From Gammaproteobacteria bacterium (lineage in GTDB: Bacteria > Pseudomonadota > Gammaproteobacteria > Enterobacterales > Alteromonadaceae): a DNA stretch of 64,000 bases. The stretch's first letter is position 1; the number at the start of each line of letters is the position of its first letter. This document shows positions 40,108 to 47,396 of the stretch, piece by piece. The DNA lies in NCBI GenBank assembly GCA_018825965.1, contig JAHKAA010000028.1, positions 1 to 64,000 of the forward strand, written 5' to 3'. A program made the position numbers and the translations under genes. The notes below the pieces were generated by a model. That model had not been told where the DNA came from, ran no database searches, and saw nothing but the letters and a program-made list of their open reading frames with translations.

Positions 40108-40920
40108 ATGTACGAAGAACGTTATATTGCTTTTATCGATATATTGGGTTTTGGTTCTTTAGTCGAGACCAGTGCTTCAAACCCAGAGATAGTTCAAGGA
40201 ATAGAAAATGCTTTGTCAGAGATGGTACCAGCTAAGTTAATCGAAGAAATGTATGGGTTCCTTAATGAAGATGTCATTCCTGATGACAGCCTTGCAAGAG
40301 CGAGAAATGTAGCTAAAACTCTGGGTGAAATATTGGCTAAGAAAAATCCAATAACCGTCTCTTACTTTTCAGACTCACTTGTACTATCAGCTGCATATGA
40401 TGATGTAATCGCGTCACAAACGATTTTAGAGTTGATTGCAAAACTTAGCGTTAGACTATGGAATGAATACTCTTTAGTAATTCGCGGTGGAATTACAATT
40501 GGCAGTTTGACACATAAACCGAATGGGCCGTTATTCGGTCCTGCAATGAATCGAGCTTACCATCTTGAATCAAAAGAAGCTCTATATCCAAGAGTACTAG
40601 TAGATAAGATATGTCTAGAACATTTCCAGCGTATACGCACATTTCAAATTTTTGATTCACTGATCGAGCACGATGAGCATCATGCATATTTCTCACTGCC
40701 CTCAGCATTGAGATATTTAGCTACATCCAGCACCTTAGCAATGTACGACAACGAAAGGTTAAGAGATGTCATAAAAACTCGAAAAGAACTGGAAGCAAAA
40801 ATTAATGAAATAATCGCCCTAACTACAGTGACTTCCGTACGTGATAAGTACATCTGGCTGGCTCAAGAGTCTAGGATGTCTTCGTTCGAGCACAGACTTC
40901 TCATACAAACACCGAAATAA
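40108..40920 (+). CDS. Standalone class III nucleotide-cyclase-like protein
   Basis: A 270-residue soluble protein of no named family. The pattern of a class III cyclase homology domain is visible. AFIDILGFGSL (about 8-18) gives the first metal Asp on strand 1, VSYFSDSLVLSA (about 87-98) the second Asp on the hairpin, VIRGGITIGSL (about 126-136) the RxGIxxG strand, and FGPAMNRAYHLESKEALYPR (about 144-163) matches GxxVNxAARLE..A. The transition-state Asn is kept but the usual Arg four residues on is His. Codons such as AGA, CTA and ATA are frequent, unlike neighbours, and the gene is AT-rich, so it was probably acquired by transfer. Cyclase activity is possible but unproved. The next gene is an HTH-membrane protein. 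Confidence 0.55.
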   Translation: MYEERYIAFIDILGFGSLVETSASNPEIVQGIENALSEMVPAKLIEEMYGFLNEDVIPDDSLARARNVAKTLGEILAKKNPITVSYFSDSLVLSAAYDDVIASQTILELIAKLSVRLWNEYSLVIRGGITIGSLTHKPNGPLFGPAMNRAYHLESKEALYPRVLVDKICLEHFQRIRTFQIFDSLIEHDEHHAYFSLPSALRYLATSSTLAMYDNERLRDVIKTRKELEAKINEIIALTTVTSVRDKYIWLAQESRMSSFEHRLLIQTPK

Positions 40921-41070
40921 TTAGCTGTATGAATATTTGAGTTAGAAAATGGCTGTAAAGATTGTTATTTTCGCTTGCTAGGTCATGGCTACTAAGTCCT
41001 TATAACTAACGTTAAAAGTCAGCTTCTGCCACTGAACCGAAATCTAGATTTGAATGCACCAGGGGAAAAA

Positions 41071-41204
41071 TGGGGTCGGGTCTTGCCCTTTGCCCTGATC
41101 TTTGAGAGATAGATTTGTTAGCAGTTTTCTATGGTTTTTTTCTTTAAACTCACTGAAATTTAATCAATAAATTATTTTGGGGCAAGGGGCAAGACCTTGC
41201 CCTG
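41071..41204. repeat. REPIN-like pair of inverted REP sequences
   Basis: GGTCGGGTCTTGCCCTTTGC (about 41073-41092) and, in inverted orientation, GGGGCAAGGGGCAAGACC (about 41179-41196), about 85 bases apart. This GTCTTGCCCyTTGCCC motif is the kind linked to REP-associated tyrosine transposases (TnpA-REP) in marine gammaproteobacteria. No transposase is in the window. Confidence 0.6.
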
Positions 41205-41266
41205 CTGGCTGCTCAAGCACGAGTTTAAATGGAGTAAATCACTAAATTCTTTTGATTTCTTTCCCA

Positions 41267-41304
41267 ATGTCATATTGATGTCGCATTAATGACGCTAGCA
41301 CGAC
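41267..41304. promoter_or_regulatory. Four helically phased 11-bp repeats (candidate operator)
   Basis: ATGTC at 41267, ATGTC at 41278, ATGAC at 41289 and ACGAC at 41300 are each exactly 11 bases apart, one helical turn. They lie 63-100 bases upstream of the HTH-membrane regulator start, as expected for an autoregulatory site bound along one face of the DNA. Confidence 0.5.
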
Positions 41305-41366
41305 GTTTTCAAAGGCTTAAAAAGCTTCAAAATGATATCTTTAGCAACTTGGGAAGGTAGCGGTTC

Positions 41367-42113
41367 ATGTACATGCAAATAAACAGTAAAATTTTAATAG
41401 AGCTGAGAAAAAAGCGTGCCTGGAGTCAGAGTGAGTTGGCTGAAGTGACGGGGTTAAGCTTGCGAACTGTGCAGCGAATCGAAAAAAGTGGTACAGCATC
41501 GCTGGAGTCTGTAAAGGCATTTGCTGCTGTGTTTGAATTAGCGCCAGAATCATTGCAGTTAGCTACAGTTACAGATGAAGAGGCCGCGGATTCAAACGAA
41601 ACCTGCGTTATCGTCAGCCAAACCCGAGCTTCGTTTACGTTAAGCGATCAGGCAATTCAGCTCTCTTTAGCGCTGTTTTTACCCGCTTCAATGGTCATGC
41701 TGTTTATGTTGTTTACTAAAATCCCGAATGTAGACTGGATCCATACCACGAGGCTGACGTTATTTAGTGAGGTTTTGCCGCAATGGATAAGCTTGATCAT
41801 TAATCTAACCATAGCTTTGTTGCCGCTTCTTGTTCTCTCTACAATAGCCGGAATTTGTTGGGATTTATATAAACGGCAAGGGGTTTCGGACTTCATAAGG
41901 CAAATGATCAAGAGACCTTTCCCCCTAAGAGCACTGTTAAGTAAACTTCATACAAATTCGCGTCGGGCTGCCTTTTTGTTTCGGAAACCCGCTCTGTTCT
42001 CTGTTCTGCTATTCATCCTGACGGTTAGTGTTATAGGTTTCACTATGGAGCCTTATCAGAAAGCTAATTTTAAACATTTTATCGCCCAAATTTTATATAC
42101 CAGCGACCAATAA
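41367..42113 (+). CDS. Membrane-anchored XRE-type HTH regulator
   Basis: 248 residues. The N-terminal HTH (about 5-58: LIELRKKRAWSQSELAEVTG, LSLRTVQRIEKSG) is of the Cro/C1 type with a strong recognition helix. The rest has three hydrophobic segments, about 92-113, 130-157 and 207-228 (FLPASMVMLFMLF, LIINLTIALLPLLVLSTIAG, LFSVLLFILTVSVIGF). This arrangement implies a membrane-tethered DNA-binding regulator. The signal and targets are unknown. GGGAAGG precedes the ATG (a second ATG is two codons on). Upstream phased repeats may be its operator. It follows the cyclase-like gene by 446 bases in the same direction. Confidence 0.7.
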   Translation: MYMQINSKILIELRKKRAWSQSELAEVTGLSLRTVQRIEKSGTASLESVKAFAAVFELAPESLQLATVTDEEAADSNETCVIVSQTRASFTLSDQAIQLSLALFLPASMVMLFMLFTKIPNVDWIHTTRLTLFSEVLPQWISLIINLTIALLPLLVLSTIAGICWDLYKRQGVSDFIRQMIKRPFPLRALLSKLHTNSRRAAFLFRKPALFSVLLFILTVSVIGFTMEPYQKANFKHFIAQILYTSDQ

Positions 42114-42231
42114 GTCTTAGTGCTAACACCTGGCTGCATAGAGAAAACAATCAAGGCATAAAAGTCATAGTTGTGACAGCCAGCTTTGACTGTACTGCGG
42201 TATTTGGGGGCGATAAAACTCACCCCATTAA

Positions 42232-43071
42232 TCACTGCCGTGTTAACCGTAAATTAGGCTGGTCGCAAGCTTCGCTGCTGCGTAGTGGGTTGATATCCAG
42301 GCCGCCTCTTCTGGTGTAGCGGGCGTATACCATTAGAAATTCTGGTTGGCACAGCTTCCACAAATCGAGATAAATCCGCTCTACACATTGCTCGTGAAAT
42401 TCATTGTGGCTTCTGAAACTGATCAGGTACTTCAGCAAGGATGCATGGTCAATAGCTTTGCCTTTGTAATGAATATAAACACTGGCCCAGTCTGGCTGGG
42501 ACGTGATTAAGCAGTTGGATTTCAGTAAATGCGAATGCAGCTTCTCGTCCACCAAAGCACCTGTTGGCTTTAGTTGCAGCAGCTCTGGTTTGTAGTCGTA
42601 ATGCTCAACTTCAATATCTAAATCGTCGATGCAACGGCCTGGCAACCAGGTCGGTTGAAAAGCGGTGAGCTCATTCACGTTATGCAAAGTCACTTGCACA
42701 GGACCACCGGCACAGGTCGATAAATCGGTTTTCATAGTGCGGTACAGCTGGCTGATATCGGCAAATTTACTTTGATTTAAGCTGTTTAAATACAGTTTAA
42801 ACGACTTGGATTCAATCAGGTTCGGCGTATTAAAGGGCACCACAAAAGTGGCTAAAGCCACCATAGGTTTACCTTTAGGGGTCAGCCATGACAACTCGTA
42901 GCCATGCCAGGTATCCTGACCAACAAAAGGTAATTCTTCGCCTAAACCTATAGCCTGACGGCCTAAAGTGCGTGGCACAGCCTGCAATAATTCGGGACTG
43001 TAGTGATCAATATAAGCAGTGGCCTGGCCTAATGTCAGTCCAGATAACTGCTCTGTTTGTATTTTTGTCAT
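42232..43071 (-). CDS. queF: NADPH-dependent 7-cyano-7-deazaguanine reductase QueF
   Basis: Reduces preQ0 to preQ1 in queuosine biosynthesis. The long unimodular-pair (YqcD) type, 279 residues from the ATG at 43071 (the earlier in-frame TTG is unlikely). Motifs: the QueF signature LIESKSFKLYLNSLNQ (about 91-106), the catalytic region KSNCLITSQPDWA (about 186-198) with active Cys and Asp, and the substrate Glu/His segment FRSHNEFHEQCVERIYLDLW. It is divergent from syd as in E. coli. Confidence 0.95.
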   Translation of the reverse strand: MTKIQTEQLSGLTLGQATAYIDHYSPELLQAVPRTLGRQAIGLGEELPFVGQDTWHGYELSWLTPKGKPMVALATFVVPFNTPNLIESKSFKLYLNSLNQSKFADISQLYRTMKTDLSTCAGGPVQVTLHNVNELTAFQPTWLPGRCIDDLDIEVEHYDYKPELLQLKPTGALVDEKLHSHLLKSNCLITSQPDWASVYIHYKGKAIDHASLLKYLISFRSHNEFHEQCVERIYLDLWKLCQPEFLMVYARYTRRGGLDINPLRSSEACDQPNLRLTRQ

Positions 43072-43125
43072 AACACCAACAACCAAGTTAGAATGGCGGC
43101 AATTTTAGCACAGAAGCGAATCACC

Positions 43126-43653
43126 ATGCCGGGCCAATTCCATCAGCAATTCACAGAATTTGTAGAGTCTTATCAAAAACAACATCCTACACTTCTCAGT
43201 TGGGTCGATCCTGAACATCATTCACCTTGTCAGTATGGTGAGGTGCTGGACGGTGAAGTGCATTGGCGCCCGGTAAAAGCTGTACCCACATTAGATTTAG
43301 CTAAAACTCAGCACGCTTTAGAGCTGGAATTTCCTGAACAATTAACAGAGTTTTACACCAGCTATTTTGGCGGGGGTTTAAAGGTTCAGCACGAAAGGGG
43401 AGAGCTGGAGCTCTTGATGAGCTGGCATCAGGCCGATTTTGAGCGGCTGCAGCAAAATATCATCGCCCATATTTTGATGAAAAGACGCTTAAAGCAACGT
43501 GAAACTGTATTTATTGCCGCCACCGATCACGATGATTATCTGATCTCAGTGCTGGTGGCGACAGGCGAAGTGTATCTGGAAAAAGTGGGGATGGAAGTCA
43601 AGGACCTGTTAGCGCCGGACTTAGCCACTTTTTTACAGCAGCTAAGTTTCTGA
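43126..43653 (+). CDS. syd: SecY-interacting protein Syd
   Basis: Soluble protein that binds SecY and acts in quality control of the translocon. The ATG at 43126 gives 175 residues and aligns with the E. coli start (MPGQFHQQFTEFVESY against MDDLTAQALKDFTARY). Earlier in-frame codons (43057, 43093) overlap the queF start region and lack support. Conserved features include LTEFYTSYFGGGLKVQ, LMSWHQADFERLQQNIIAH and the C-terminal LAPDLATFLQQL. Next to queF as in E. coli. Confidence 0.9.
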   Translation: MPGQFHQQFTEFVESYQKQHPTLLSWVDPEHHSPCQYGEVLDGEVHWRPVKAVPTLDLAKTQHALELEFPEQLTEFYTSYFGGGLKVQHERGELELLMSWHQADFERLQQNIIAHILMKRRLKQRETVFIAATDHDDYLISVLVATGEVYLEKVGMEVKDLLAPDLATFLQQLSF

Positions 43654-43659
43654 GCTGCT

Positions 43660-44436
43660 TTAAGGCTGACAGTCAAAAGCTATATTCGATATCAACTGGC
43701 AAGGTTCACAACAAAAATCAAAGAGGCTATGCCAGCTCTGATCTAATGTCCAGTCCGCGCCACAGCAAGGGCATTTTTTCTCAGCTTCAGCTGCACAGTT
43801 GGTACTGCTGCCGCTGTACAGATAATAATAAACCGGCTTATTCAGCTCTTTGCTCAGCGCTTTGGCCTGTTTATAACCTTGTTGGTTTAAACCACTGTAA
43901 AAACCCTGCACACTTTGTTCTGCGCTTTTAAACAGCACTCTTGTTTCCTGCATCTGAATTTCATCCAGCGCCTGATACTGCAATTGCCAGCGCACTAAAG
44001 GCTCAAAATCTTCACCTGATATCCGGCCCACTTTGTATAAAGGCACAGGGGCAAAATGTTCAGCGCAGTACAGCACTGAGTTAGTGGCTGAAAAGCTACA
44101 AAATAAAATCAAAGCAGAGTGATTGGGGCAGGGGTCGGTATGATTTGACATTAAATCATCACCCAGAATAGTCAGTTTTGGATAACTTAAGCCTGCTTGT
44201 TGCAATTGCTCTAAAGCACTGAGGCCAGCTGTGCTGTGGGATTTTTTGTCCAACGCATCAGCTTGTGGCAAAACAACACGGCTGAAAAAACTGTCTTTGG
44301 TCTGATAAGTTGGGAATTCACGGCCTAAGATCTGGCCCTGAAAAATCAGCTTTTCCAGATAATGGCGAATACCCTGTTCCGCTTGGTCAAAGCTGGTATC
44401 GGCAATAATTTTAAATTCCAGCTCTGCAACTAACAT
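43660..44436 (-). CDS. DUF2310 family Zn-ribbon-containing protein
   Basis: A 258-residue soluble protein matching DUF2310 (Zn-ribbon-containing protein, COG3357-like annotation in Alteromonadales and Vibrio). The C-terminal zinc ribbon is clear: KCPCCGADW (about 221) and FDFCCEPCQLISN (about 240), two Cys-x-x-Cys knuckles. The N-terminal region has a beta-rich domain with GREFPTY. The function is unknown. Its start overlaps the stop of the upstream 92-residue gene by one base, so the two are co-translated. Confidence 0.82.
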   Translation of the reverse strand: MLVAELEFKIIADTSFDQAEQGIRHYLEKLIFQGQILGREFPTYQTKDSFFSRVVLPQADALDKKSHSTAGLSALEQLQQAGLSYPKLTILGDDLMSNHTDPCPNHSALILFCSFSATNSVLYCAEHFAPVPLYKVGRISGEDFEPLVRWQLQYQALDEIQMQETRVLFKSAEQSVQGFYSGLNQQGYKQAKALSKELNKPVYYYLYSGSSTNCAAEAEKKCPCCGADWTLDQSWHSLFDFCCEPCQLISNIAFDCQP

Positions 44437-44714
44437 CAGATCCCCAGCTTTTTGATAATCAAATCAAGTTTGGCTTCAATGCGTGCCAGGTCAGCCTGCA
44501 GATCTGAAGGTTGTTCACTCAGCGGCTGAGATTTTTGCTCAGCAGTGTTTTGCACACTAACACCGCCATTACGCCAGGCCTGATAGGCCTGTAATAAAGC
44601 CGGGCTCATAGTGGCTATGCCTAAACGGGCTTTCACTAAAGCCAGGCTGGGTTCTTTACCTTCTTGCTGCAGTTGAGCCGCAATTTTTGCGACTTGTTGG
44701 CTTAGTTGTTCCAT
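44436..44714 (-). CDS. Small conserved protein with C-terminal coiled coil
   Basis: 92 residues. An N-terminal helical part (VAKIAAQLQQEGKEPSLALV, KARLGI) resembles the DNA-binding region of KfrA-like and other small HTH proteins. A disordered Gln/Ser stretch follows, then a C-terminal amphipathic helix (LARIEAKLDLIIKKLGI) likely to oligomerise. Function unknown. The stop overlaps the DUF2310 gene start by one base. Confidence 0.6.
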   Translation of the reverse strand: MEQLSQQVAKIAAQLQQEGKEPSLALVKARLGIATMSPALLQAYQAWRNGGVSVQNTAEQKSQPLSEQPSDLQADLARIEAKLDLIIKKLGI

Positions 44715-44882
44715 TATTTTCTTATTTCGCTAAAAGTTAGTGAAATTTACCACTTAAATTGCTTTCATCACCAGTCTGATTTGTTAAGTTATTGTTTTTT
44801 ATGAATTTTAAAAGTTGGCCCCAGTTTTGCTTTTGATTATCAACAAGTTAAAAGCAACAAGTTTAAACTCTAAGGATAAGCA

Positions 44883-45251
44883 ATGAACTATTTAAAGGTA
44901 TTAACAGTAGCTACAGCCATGATGGCATTATCTGGTTGTGTTGTGGCTATAGGCGGCAAGGATGAGAATGGCAGCAGCAATAATTCATCCTGGAAAAAAG
45001 CGCAAAAATTAAATAATCAGGTGATCAGCCAGTTAAATTTGGGCACTGCATTAGATTCAGTCCGTGGTCAGTTAGGCGCACCTGATTTCAGCGAGTCTTT
45101 CCTTGAAGGCGACAAAGAGACTGTAGTGCTGTTTTACCGCACTCATCATCAGCATAGTGACGGCGAAACCAGTAAAGATGAATGCACACCCTTGGTATTT
45201 AAAAACGGTGTGTTAACTGGTTGGGGCGAAAAAGCCTATCGCCAGCTGTAA
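44883..45251 (+). CDS. DUF3192 lipoprotein
   Basis: A 122-residue exported lipoprotein: signal peptide with lipobox MALSGC (Cys at about 19), then a short linker rich in Gly/Ser/Asn, then the DUF3192 domain (LNLGTALDSVRGQLGAPDF and LFYRTHHQHSDGETSKDECT). It is paralogous to the gene at 33117-33500, which carries a plain membrane anchor. The family fold resembles BamE-like small outer-membrane lipoproteins. Function unknown. AAGGATAAGCA precedes the ATG. Monocistronic, with a terminator downstream. Confidence 0.83.
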   Translation: MNYLKVLTVATAMMALSGCVVAIGGKDENGSSNNSSWKKAQKLNNQVISQLNLGTALDSVRGQLGAPDFSESFLEGDKETVVLFYRTHHQHSDGETSKDECTPLVFKNGVLTGWGEKAYRQL

Positions 45252-45265
45252 CAATCCCCGGACCA

Positions 45266-45302
45266 GGGGAGTGTTGCCCATGCGGCAGCACTTCCCTTTA
45301 TT
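45266..45302 (+). terminator. Terminator after the DUF3192 lipoprotein gene
   Basis: A 13-bp stem (45266-45278 with 45284-45296, two G-T pairs) around CATGC, followed by TTTATT. Confidence 0.85.
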
Positions 45303-45308
45303 AGAGTA

Positions 45309-45539
45309 TTAGTTCCTTAACTGCACATTTAACTGATCAATCACTACACACCAATCAGCATCCTGCCTCCAGTTTTCTTTAAGAAAATTGGCCTGAGCCT
45401 CTGTCCAGAAAGCAGCTTCAGATAAAGATAATTCTGCGGGAAGTTTATGATTGGCGATAAAAGCTGTGATAGCGGAAGGGCTATTCTCCAAACCAAGCTG
45501 AGCAAATAAAGTGGCCATATCGTGAGCGGTCATATCCAT
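45309..45539 (-). CDS. DUF2789 domain-containing protein
   Basis: A small acidic protein of 76 residues from the ATG at 45539, which has AGAGGA upstream. Upstream in-frame codons lack such a site. The DUF2789 pattern is clear: ATLFAQLGLENSPSAITAFI, the AAFWTEAQANFLKENW segment and DADWCVVIDQLNVQLR. The function is unknown. Divergent from a GNAT gene. Confidence 0.8.
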   Translation of the reverse strand: MDMTAHDMATLFAQLGLENSPSAITAFIANHKLPAELSLSEAAFWTEAQANFLKENWRQDADWCVVIDQLNVQLRN

Positions 45540-45656
45540 AATGCAATTCCTCTGTTGTGTTCTGTTTACTATAGTTGGTTGAGCGGGCCGACGCATTGGC
45601 AATCCGTCTCTTCGCTGCTATGTTGATACTCAAACTAGAATAAATAACAGGGACAT

Positions 45657-46319
45657 ATGATGCCAAACCAACCAGCTCTTGATCTTAGCCAGCTTAAAGC
45701 ACAGTTGTTAACCCCCGATGAACTGAAACTAGCAGCTTCTTTGTTATATCAGTCTTATCACGATGATCCGGTGTTTATGGATATTTTTCAGTCGGAAAAA
45801 ACTGACTATGAACAAAGGCTAAGAGCGGCTATCCGTGAAGAGCTGAATGTGTTCTGGCAGGAAGAGCAACCTGTGATAGGTATTTTTATTGATCAGCAGT
45901 TGTTAGGTGTGGCTTGTGTTACAGAACCAGGCTCAAAATTAAGTGGTGACAGATTCTGGCATTGGCGGCTAAAAATGTTACTGACAGCAGGTTTTGTTTC
46001 GACCAAACAATTATTAGAAAAAGAACAACGAATTCATGCAGCTATGCCGGTAAAGCATTACCATATGCTGGCTTTTATTGCTATTTCTCCTAAGTATCAG
46101 CATCTGGGCTTAGGTCATTATTTAATGCATGCAGTAGACTCTATAGTAGAGAAAAATCCAGCTTCTTTAGGTACAGGCGTTTTTGTGACTCTGGATAAAA
46201 ACAAAGCTTTTTTTAGTTCGGATCATTATCAGCAGGTTACAGAGTTGAGTTTCAGCAAAGTCAAAGGGACCTTAATGTTCAGACCAAGGCAAAGTAGCCC
46301 TTTAACGCTAGTGGAGTAA
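45657..46319 (+). CDS. GNAT family N-acetyltransferase
   Basis: A 220-residue acetyltransferase. The acetyl-CoA pyrophosphate loop appears as SPKYQHLGLGHYLMHA (about 141-156, Q/R-x-x-G-x-G/A type). The N-terminal half has KLAASLLYQSYHDDPVFMDIF, as in GNAT proteins acting on small molecules. The substrate is unknown. AGGGACAT precedes two adjacent ATGs. The DUF962 gene starts eight bases after its stop. Confidence 0.82.
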   Translation: MMPNQPALDLSQLKAQLLTPDELKLAASLLYQSYHDDPVFMDIFQSEKTDYEQRLRAAIREELNVFWQEEQPVIGIFIDQQLLGVACVTEPGSKLSGDRFWHWRLKMLLTAGFVSTKQLLEKEQRIHAAMPVKHYHMLAFIAISPKYQHLGLGHYLMHAVDSIVEKNPASLGTGVFVTLDKNKAFFSSDHYQQVTELSFSKVKGTLMFRPRQSSPLTLVE

Positions 46320-46326
46320 GCAGCAG

Positions 46327-46647
46327 ATGTCCGGTTTTCGTAGTTTTTCAGAGTTTTATCCTTATTATTTATCTGAACATAAAAACCCTGTTTGTCGCCG
46401 TTTGCATTACATAGGTTCTACTTTAGTGCTGGTGATTTTGGCCACTTTGTTGGCTACAGGCTTATGGAGTTACTGGTGGCTGATGTTGCTGGCGGGTTAT
46501 GGTTTTGCATGGGTAGGGCACTTTAAGTTTGAACACAATAAACCCGCCACCTTTAAATATCCCTTTTATAGTCTGGCAGCGGATTGGGTGATGTATAAAG
46601 ATTTTCTTACGGGGCAGCTGGAGCAAAAATTACAACAGTTGCCTTAA
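46327..46647 (+). CDS. DUF962 / Mpo1-like membrane protein
   Basis: 106 residues with the DUF962 signature: YPYYLSEHKNPVCRRLHYIG (conserved His residues), two membrane helices (about 30-62), WVGHFKFEHNKPATFKYP and a C-terminal DWVMYKDFL. Yeast Mpo1, a DUF962 member, is a dioxygenase in fatty-acid alpha-oxidation, and the conserved histidines here fit metal binding. The bacterial role is unproved. Co-transcribed with the upstream GNAT gene. Confidence 0.85.
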   Translation: MSGFRSFSEFYPYYLSEHKNPVCRRLHYIGSTLVLVILATLLATGLWSYWWLMLLAGYGFAWVGHFKFEHNKPATFKYPFYSLAADWVMYKDFLTGQLEQKLQQLP

Positions 46648-46940
46648 ACTCTGTAGGGTGGCAATTGAAAACTCAGGTAACGCAGGCCGGATAAACGTAA
46701 TTCGGCCTGATACCGACTTTCGCCATCGCCACTAAAATCCACCTGATAGCTGGTAAACCAGCGCCATCTGTTATCCACTTTTGAAAACTGATGTTTGCCT
46801 CTGGCGCATTCCAAAAACTGCAATTCTTGTTGCTTACACAAATGTTTGGCCAGCTTCACGGCAGTTTCATCCTGCTTACGTTGCAGCAAAAATGCATAAA
46901 CAAAAGCCATACCTAACAATAATAACCAGACAAAATCCAT
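46644..46940 (-). CDS. DUF3301 domain-containing protein
   Basis: 98 residues from the ATG at 46940, which has GGAG upstream (the longer frame to 47042 is not supported). One N-terminal membrane helix (FVWLLLLGMAFVYAFLL) then a small cytoplasmic or periplasmic domain with KHLCKQQELQFLECARGKHQ and WRWFTSYQVDFSGDGESRY, which is DUF3301. Function unknown. Its stop overlaps the DUF962 stop region on the opposite strand. Confidence 0.8.
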   Translation of the reverse strand: MDFVWLLLLGMAFVYAFLLQRKQDETAVKLAKHLCKQQELQFLECARGKHQFSKVDNRWRWFTSYQVDFSGDGESRYQAELRLSGLRYLSFQLPPYRV

Positions 46941-47042
46941 CACGACTCCTTTGTTATGAAACAGCATAATGGCGACGCGCAGCTGTTTTTGCAAGGTAAG
47001 GCTGGCTCTGGCTGTGATAAAATCGACCAGCATCAAGCCCAT

Positions 47043-47396
47043 ATGAACAGAACTATGTACTTACAAGTCGATTTATTGTTGGATCAGATTGAGACTGAAT
47101 TAAAAGCCTGCGGGCTTTGGGCGCTTATCACACCAAGCGCTGAGGCAATGCAAAGCGCAGCGCCATTTTTTTGTGACACTATGCCGCTGGAAAACTGGCT
47201 GCAATTTGTATTTTTGCCGCGTATGCGGGCTTTAGTGGCAGGGCGTTTGCCCTTGCCTCAACAAATTGCGGTCTGTCCTATCGCTGAAGAAGCTTTTAAA
47301 CCTGTAGACAGGCAAAGATTGTTGCTGATTAATCGTATTGCGGATTTGGATGAATTATTAAGTGGTAAACGTGAGCAAACAACACCCAGAGTCTGA
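47043..47396 (+). CDS. yqcC: YqcC family protein
   Basis: 117 residues from the ATG at 47043, which aligns with E. coli YqcC. Motifs: PFFCDTMPLENWLQFVFLPRM and LLLINRIADLDELL. It is an all-helical small domain of unknown function. It sits directly before truC and after syd/queF, as in E. coli (queF-syd-yqcC-truC-yqcA), apart from the inserted small genes. The 3' end overlaps the truC start by about 35 bases. Confidence 0.88.
   Translation: MNRTMYLQVDLLLDQIETELKACGLWALITPSAEAMQSAAPFFCDTMPLENWLQFVFLPRMRALVAGRLPLPQQIAVCPIAEEAFKPVDRQRLLLINRIADLDELLSGKREQTTPRV

Larger units (their letters stand above)
40921..41366. other. Intergenic region with REPIN-like repeat and phased operator
   Basis: 446 gene-free bases. 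They contain a pair of inverted GTCTTGCCC-type repeats (41071-41204) and, nearer the next gene, four 11-bp phased repeats (41267-41304). Both are listed separately. Confidence 0.6.

Noticed and set aside
40108-42113. Complete Pycsar anti-phage system
   Set aside because: The cyclase-like protein has no adjacent recognised effector with a cyclic-nucleotide-binding domain. The HTH-membrane gene lacks one and is 446 bases away.
46941-47042. Upstream extension of the DUF3301 protein
   Set aside because: It overlaps the divergent yqcC start region, lacks a ribosome site, and the ATG at 46940 has GGAG.
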